NCBI RefSeq assembly: GCF_018736145.1
Contig: NZ_CP059997.1
Span: 8,369,501-8,433,500 of the forward strand
Reading direction: 5' to 3'
Length of the DNA: 64,000 nucleotides
Source: Amycolatopsis sp. CA-230715
Lineage (GTDB): Bacteria > Actinomycetota > Actinomycetes > Mycobacteriales > Pseudonocardiaceae
Below the pieces are notes generated by a model, which made no database searches, was not told where the DNA came from, and worked only from the letters and a program-made list of their open reading frames with translations. The translations under genes were made by a program, and so were the position numbers. The number at the start of each line of letters is the position of its first letter. The stretch's first letter is position 1. Shown piece by piece: positions 62,107 to 64,000 of this stretch.

Positions 62107-63950
62107 TTCGCGTGCCGTTCGATCAGCTCGTCGACTTCGTCACCGGTCGCCGATTCCGAGACGAAGGCGCCGCGCGCGGCCAGCACGCCGAGCTCGCGCA
62201 ACCGGACGGCGTGGTCCTCGTGCCGCACCCCTTCGGCGCCGATCCGGAGCTTAAGCTCTCTCGCCCGCGAAATCAGGTGCGCCAGGTGCCTGCTCGCCAC
62301 CTCGTCCTCGTCGGTGGCGAGCGAATCGACCACGGGGCCGCTGAGGATGATGTGCCGCACCGGGAGCCGGTACTGCGGGATCAGTTCAAGATCCGAGGTG
62401 CCCGATACGGTCAGCACGAGCTGCGCACCGAGATCGGACAGCACCGAGAGCGAGTCGAGCACCTCACCGTTCGGGTCCACAATGGACGATCCGTCGGTGC
62501 ACAGCCGCAACGAGTGCGCCGGCAGCCGGTGCCGGTCCAGCTCCTCCTTGATCAGCAGCACCAGATCGGGATCGATGGCGAGCCGCTTCGGCAACCGGAC
62601 GCAGACGTCCGGCGCCGCCTCGCCGAACCGTTCGCGCCAGCGCGCGGTCGCCGCGAGCGACTCGGTGAGCAGCCAGCGGCCGAGCGGGATCGTCATCCCG
62701 GTGGTCGCGGCGAGCGGGTAGAACTCGTCCGAGTCGAGTTCGCCCTGCTCCGGGTGGTTCCAGCGCAGCCCCGCGTTCACGGCGGCGAGCTGGCTAGGAG
62801 CGTTGAGCTTCACGGTCGGCTGGTAGATGAGCGAGAACTCGCCGTTCTCGAGCGCGCCCGCGAGCACCGCGCCGAGGCGGTAGCGGCTGCGGTCGCGCGC
62901 GTCCAGTTCGGGGTCGAACAGCACCCACTGCGCCTTGCCGCGTTCCTTCGCGCGGTGCAGCGCGATCTCGGCGCCGCGGAGGAGGTCTTCGGCGCCGCCG
63001 TCGCCGACGTCCTTGACCACGATGCCCGCGCTGGCGCTGACGCCGATTCCGTTGCCCTCCAGGTAGATCGGCTCGCGGAGGTCCTCGAAGGCGCGCTCGA
63101 CGAGCGTGATCACCTCGTTGGGACTGACCGAGCCGTGCAGGAGGATCGCGAAGCCGTCGCCGGAGAGCCTGGCGACGAAGGCGTCGTGCTCGGTGAACAC
63201 CGCGGCCAGCTTGCGGGCGACCCCGCGCAGCACCTTGTCGCCGAACCCGGCGCCGAGCCCGTCGTTGACCACCTTGAACCCGTCGATATCGAGGTAGATC
63301 AACGCGATCCGTTCGCCGGACCGGGTGCCGAGCGAAGCTTCGAGCTTGGTCTGGAAGCTCGACGAGTTCGCGAGCCCGGTCAGCGGGTCGTGCACGTTCT
63401 GGTGCCGCAGCGTCTCCTGCAGCAGGTGCACCTCGTTGGCGTCGGAGACCATCAGCACCGGGTACTCCGTGCCGGGTGCGTCGCCGGGCAGGTGCGCGAG
63501 CGTCACGTCCGCCCACACCGGCACTTCTTCGCCGTGGTCGAGGAGCACGCGGTGCCGGTAGCGGTCGAGCTCGGTTTCCTTCAGCTCGTCGAGGCCGATG
63601 CGCAGGTAGTTCGCGTCGCGGTCGCTCGAACCCAGCTCGGTGATCTTCTTGCCGCGCAACGATTCGGGACGGTACCCGAGGAAGGAGCCGAGCGCCGCGT
63701 TGGCCTCGACGATGGTGCCGTCGCGGTCGGCGAGCGCGATCCCGACCGGGGAGGCCGAGTACAGCGCGGCGAACCGGCGCACCGCGGCTTCGTGGGCCGG
63801 CACGGCCACCGCGGCCGCGTCGCGCACCACCGAGAGCATGATTCGCTCCAGCTCGTGCGAGGGGAGGGATACTCCTTTCGTGTCGGCCAATCTGGCCGCC
63901 CAGCTGCGGGCGACTTCGACCAACCCTGGCGTCGCACCAGGCTCAGGCAC
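62103..63950 (-). CDS. PAS-GGDEF-EAL protein with degenerate catalytic motifs
   Basis: A 615-residue cytoplasmic protein. An N-terminal helical region (1-55) is followed by a PAS domain (about 60-180; ASPVGIALADRDGTIVEANA), a GGDEF domain (about 190-340) and an EAL domain (about 350-610). The cyclase loop reads SGDGF instead of GGDEF, and the EAL motif reads AGL in AVNAGLRWNHP, so both activities are probably lost although the folds remain. It is likely a c-di-GMP or other ligand-binding regulator. GTG 63950 is the start, with AAGG upstream. Its stop overlaps that of the convergent GNAT gene. Confidence 0.9.
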   Translation of the reverse strand: MPEPGATPGLVEVARSWAARLADTKGVSLPSHELERIMLSVVRDAAAVAVPAHEAAVRRFAALYSASPVGIALADRDGTIVEANAALGSFLGYRPESLRGKKITELGSSDRDANYLRIGLDELKETELDRYRHRVLLDHGEEVPVWADVTLAHLPGDAPGTEYPVLMVSDANEVHLLQETLRHQNVHDPLTGLANSSSFQTKLEASLGTRSGERIALIYLDIDGFKVVNDGLGAGFGDKVLRGVARKLAAVFTEHDAFVARLSGDGFAILLHGSVSPNEVITLVERAFEDLREPIYLEGNGIGVSASAGIVVKDVGDGGAEDLLRGAEIALHRAKERGKAQWVLFDPELDARDRSRYRLGAVLAGALENGEFSLIYQPTVKLNAPSQLAAVNAGLRWNHPEQGELDSDEFYPLAATTGMTIPLGRWLLTESLAATARWRERFGEAAPDVCVRLPKRLAIDPDLVLLIKEELDRHRLPAHSLRLCTDGSSIVDPNGEVLDSLSVLSDLGAQLVLTVSGTSDLELIPQYRLPVRHIILSGPVVDSLATDEDEVASRHLAHLISRARELKLRIGAEGVRHEDHAVRLRELGVLAARGAFVSESATGDEVDELIERHAN

Positions 63951-64000
63951 ACTCCACCTTCTTCACGCGGGAACGAAGGCCAGCTCAGACCGGGTGTGGC

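Overview
This is a very GC-rich chromosomal window with GTG and TTG starts, dense ATGA/GTGA stop-start overlaps and long spurious antisense frames, all typical of an actinomycete. Gene content and order point to the Pseudonocardiaceae; Amycolatopsis is my best guess, by inference only. The backbone (pgl-opcA-zwf-tal-tkt / ctaB / qor / ctaA-ABC transporter-mptB / sufR-sufBDCSUT / ABC-F-small HTH gene) follows the order known from Mycobacterium tuberculosis around Rv1445c-Rv1473A. Accessory blocks are inserted into it. I see no transposase, integrase, phage gene, CRISPR array, tRNA or rRNA.

Layout. 0-8 kb (minus strand): a pentose-phosphate/glycolysis operon tkt-tal-pgi-zwf-opcA-pgl, the last gene cut by the window edge. 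8-14 kb: heme O synthase ctaB, an XRE/DUF397 regulator pair with a small divergent gene, a HelD/HelR-type RNA polymerase-recycling ATPase, an FKBP lipoprotein, and a palindromic repeat cluster. 14-22 kb: quinone oxidoreductase, then an accessory catabolic block: a LysR regulator divergent from a Rieske oxygenase, its flavin/ferredoxin reductase and two FAD amine oxidoreductases, likely stepwise N-demethylation of a betaine-like compound; then a fatty-acid desaturase. 22-27 kb (minus): heme A synthase, an ABC-2 transporter and the mannosyltransferase MptB.

26.6-33.2 kb: the complete SUF Fe-S assembly operon under SufR, with a SufR-type operator (ACACT-N5-TGTGA) lying across the sufR start codon. 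33-46 kb: a mixed block with an atypical signal-peptidase-like protein, an ABC1/UbiB kinase-like membrane protein, snapalysin, a NarL-type two-component pair, an EAL-CBS-GGDEF protein, a lone lycopene cyclase, a dNTPase and a large secreted serine protease with a P domain. 46-50 kb: a translation-stress neighbourhood with an acVLRF1-type peptidyl-tRNA hydrolase, a pentapeptide-repeat membrane protein, an ABC-F ribosome-protection ATPase and a small HTH protein.

The most interesting signal is the ABC-F leader. A strong -10 is followed after seven bases by a probable leaderless 9-codon peptide, then two mutually exclusive hairpins, the second followed by a T-run. This is the layout of a ribosome-controlled attenuator. 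50-64 kb: envelope and stress genes, including a GT87-like membrane glycosyltransferase, an MDR-type ABC exporter, a SIS-domain protein, a hydrolase, a cyclopropane-fatty-acid-synthase-like methyltransferase, an LCP ligase, a DJ-1/PfpI protein, GNATs, an OafA-like acyltransferase, a Bcp peroxiredoxin, and a PAS-GGDEF-EAL protein that appears catalytically dead in both output domains. Starts were often moved from the longest frame to an internal codon with a ribosome binding site; each entry says why.
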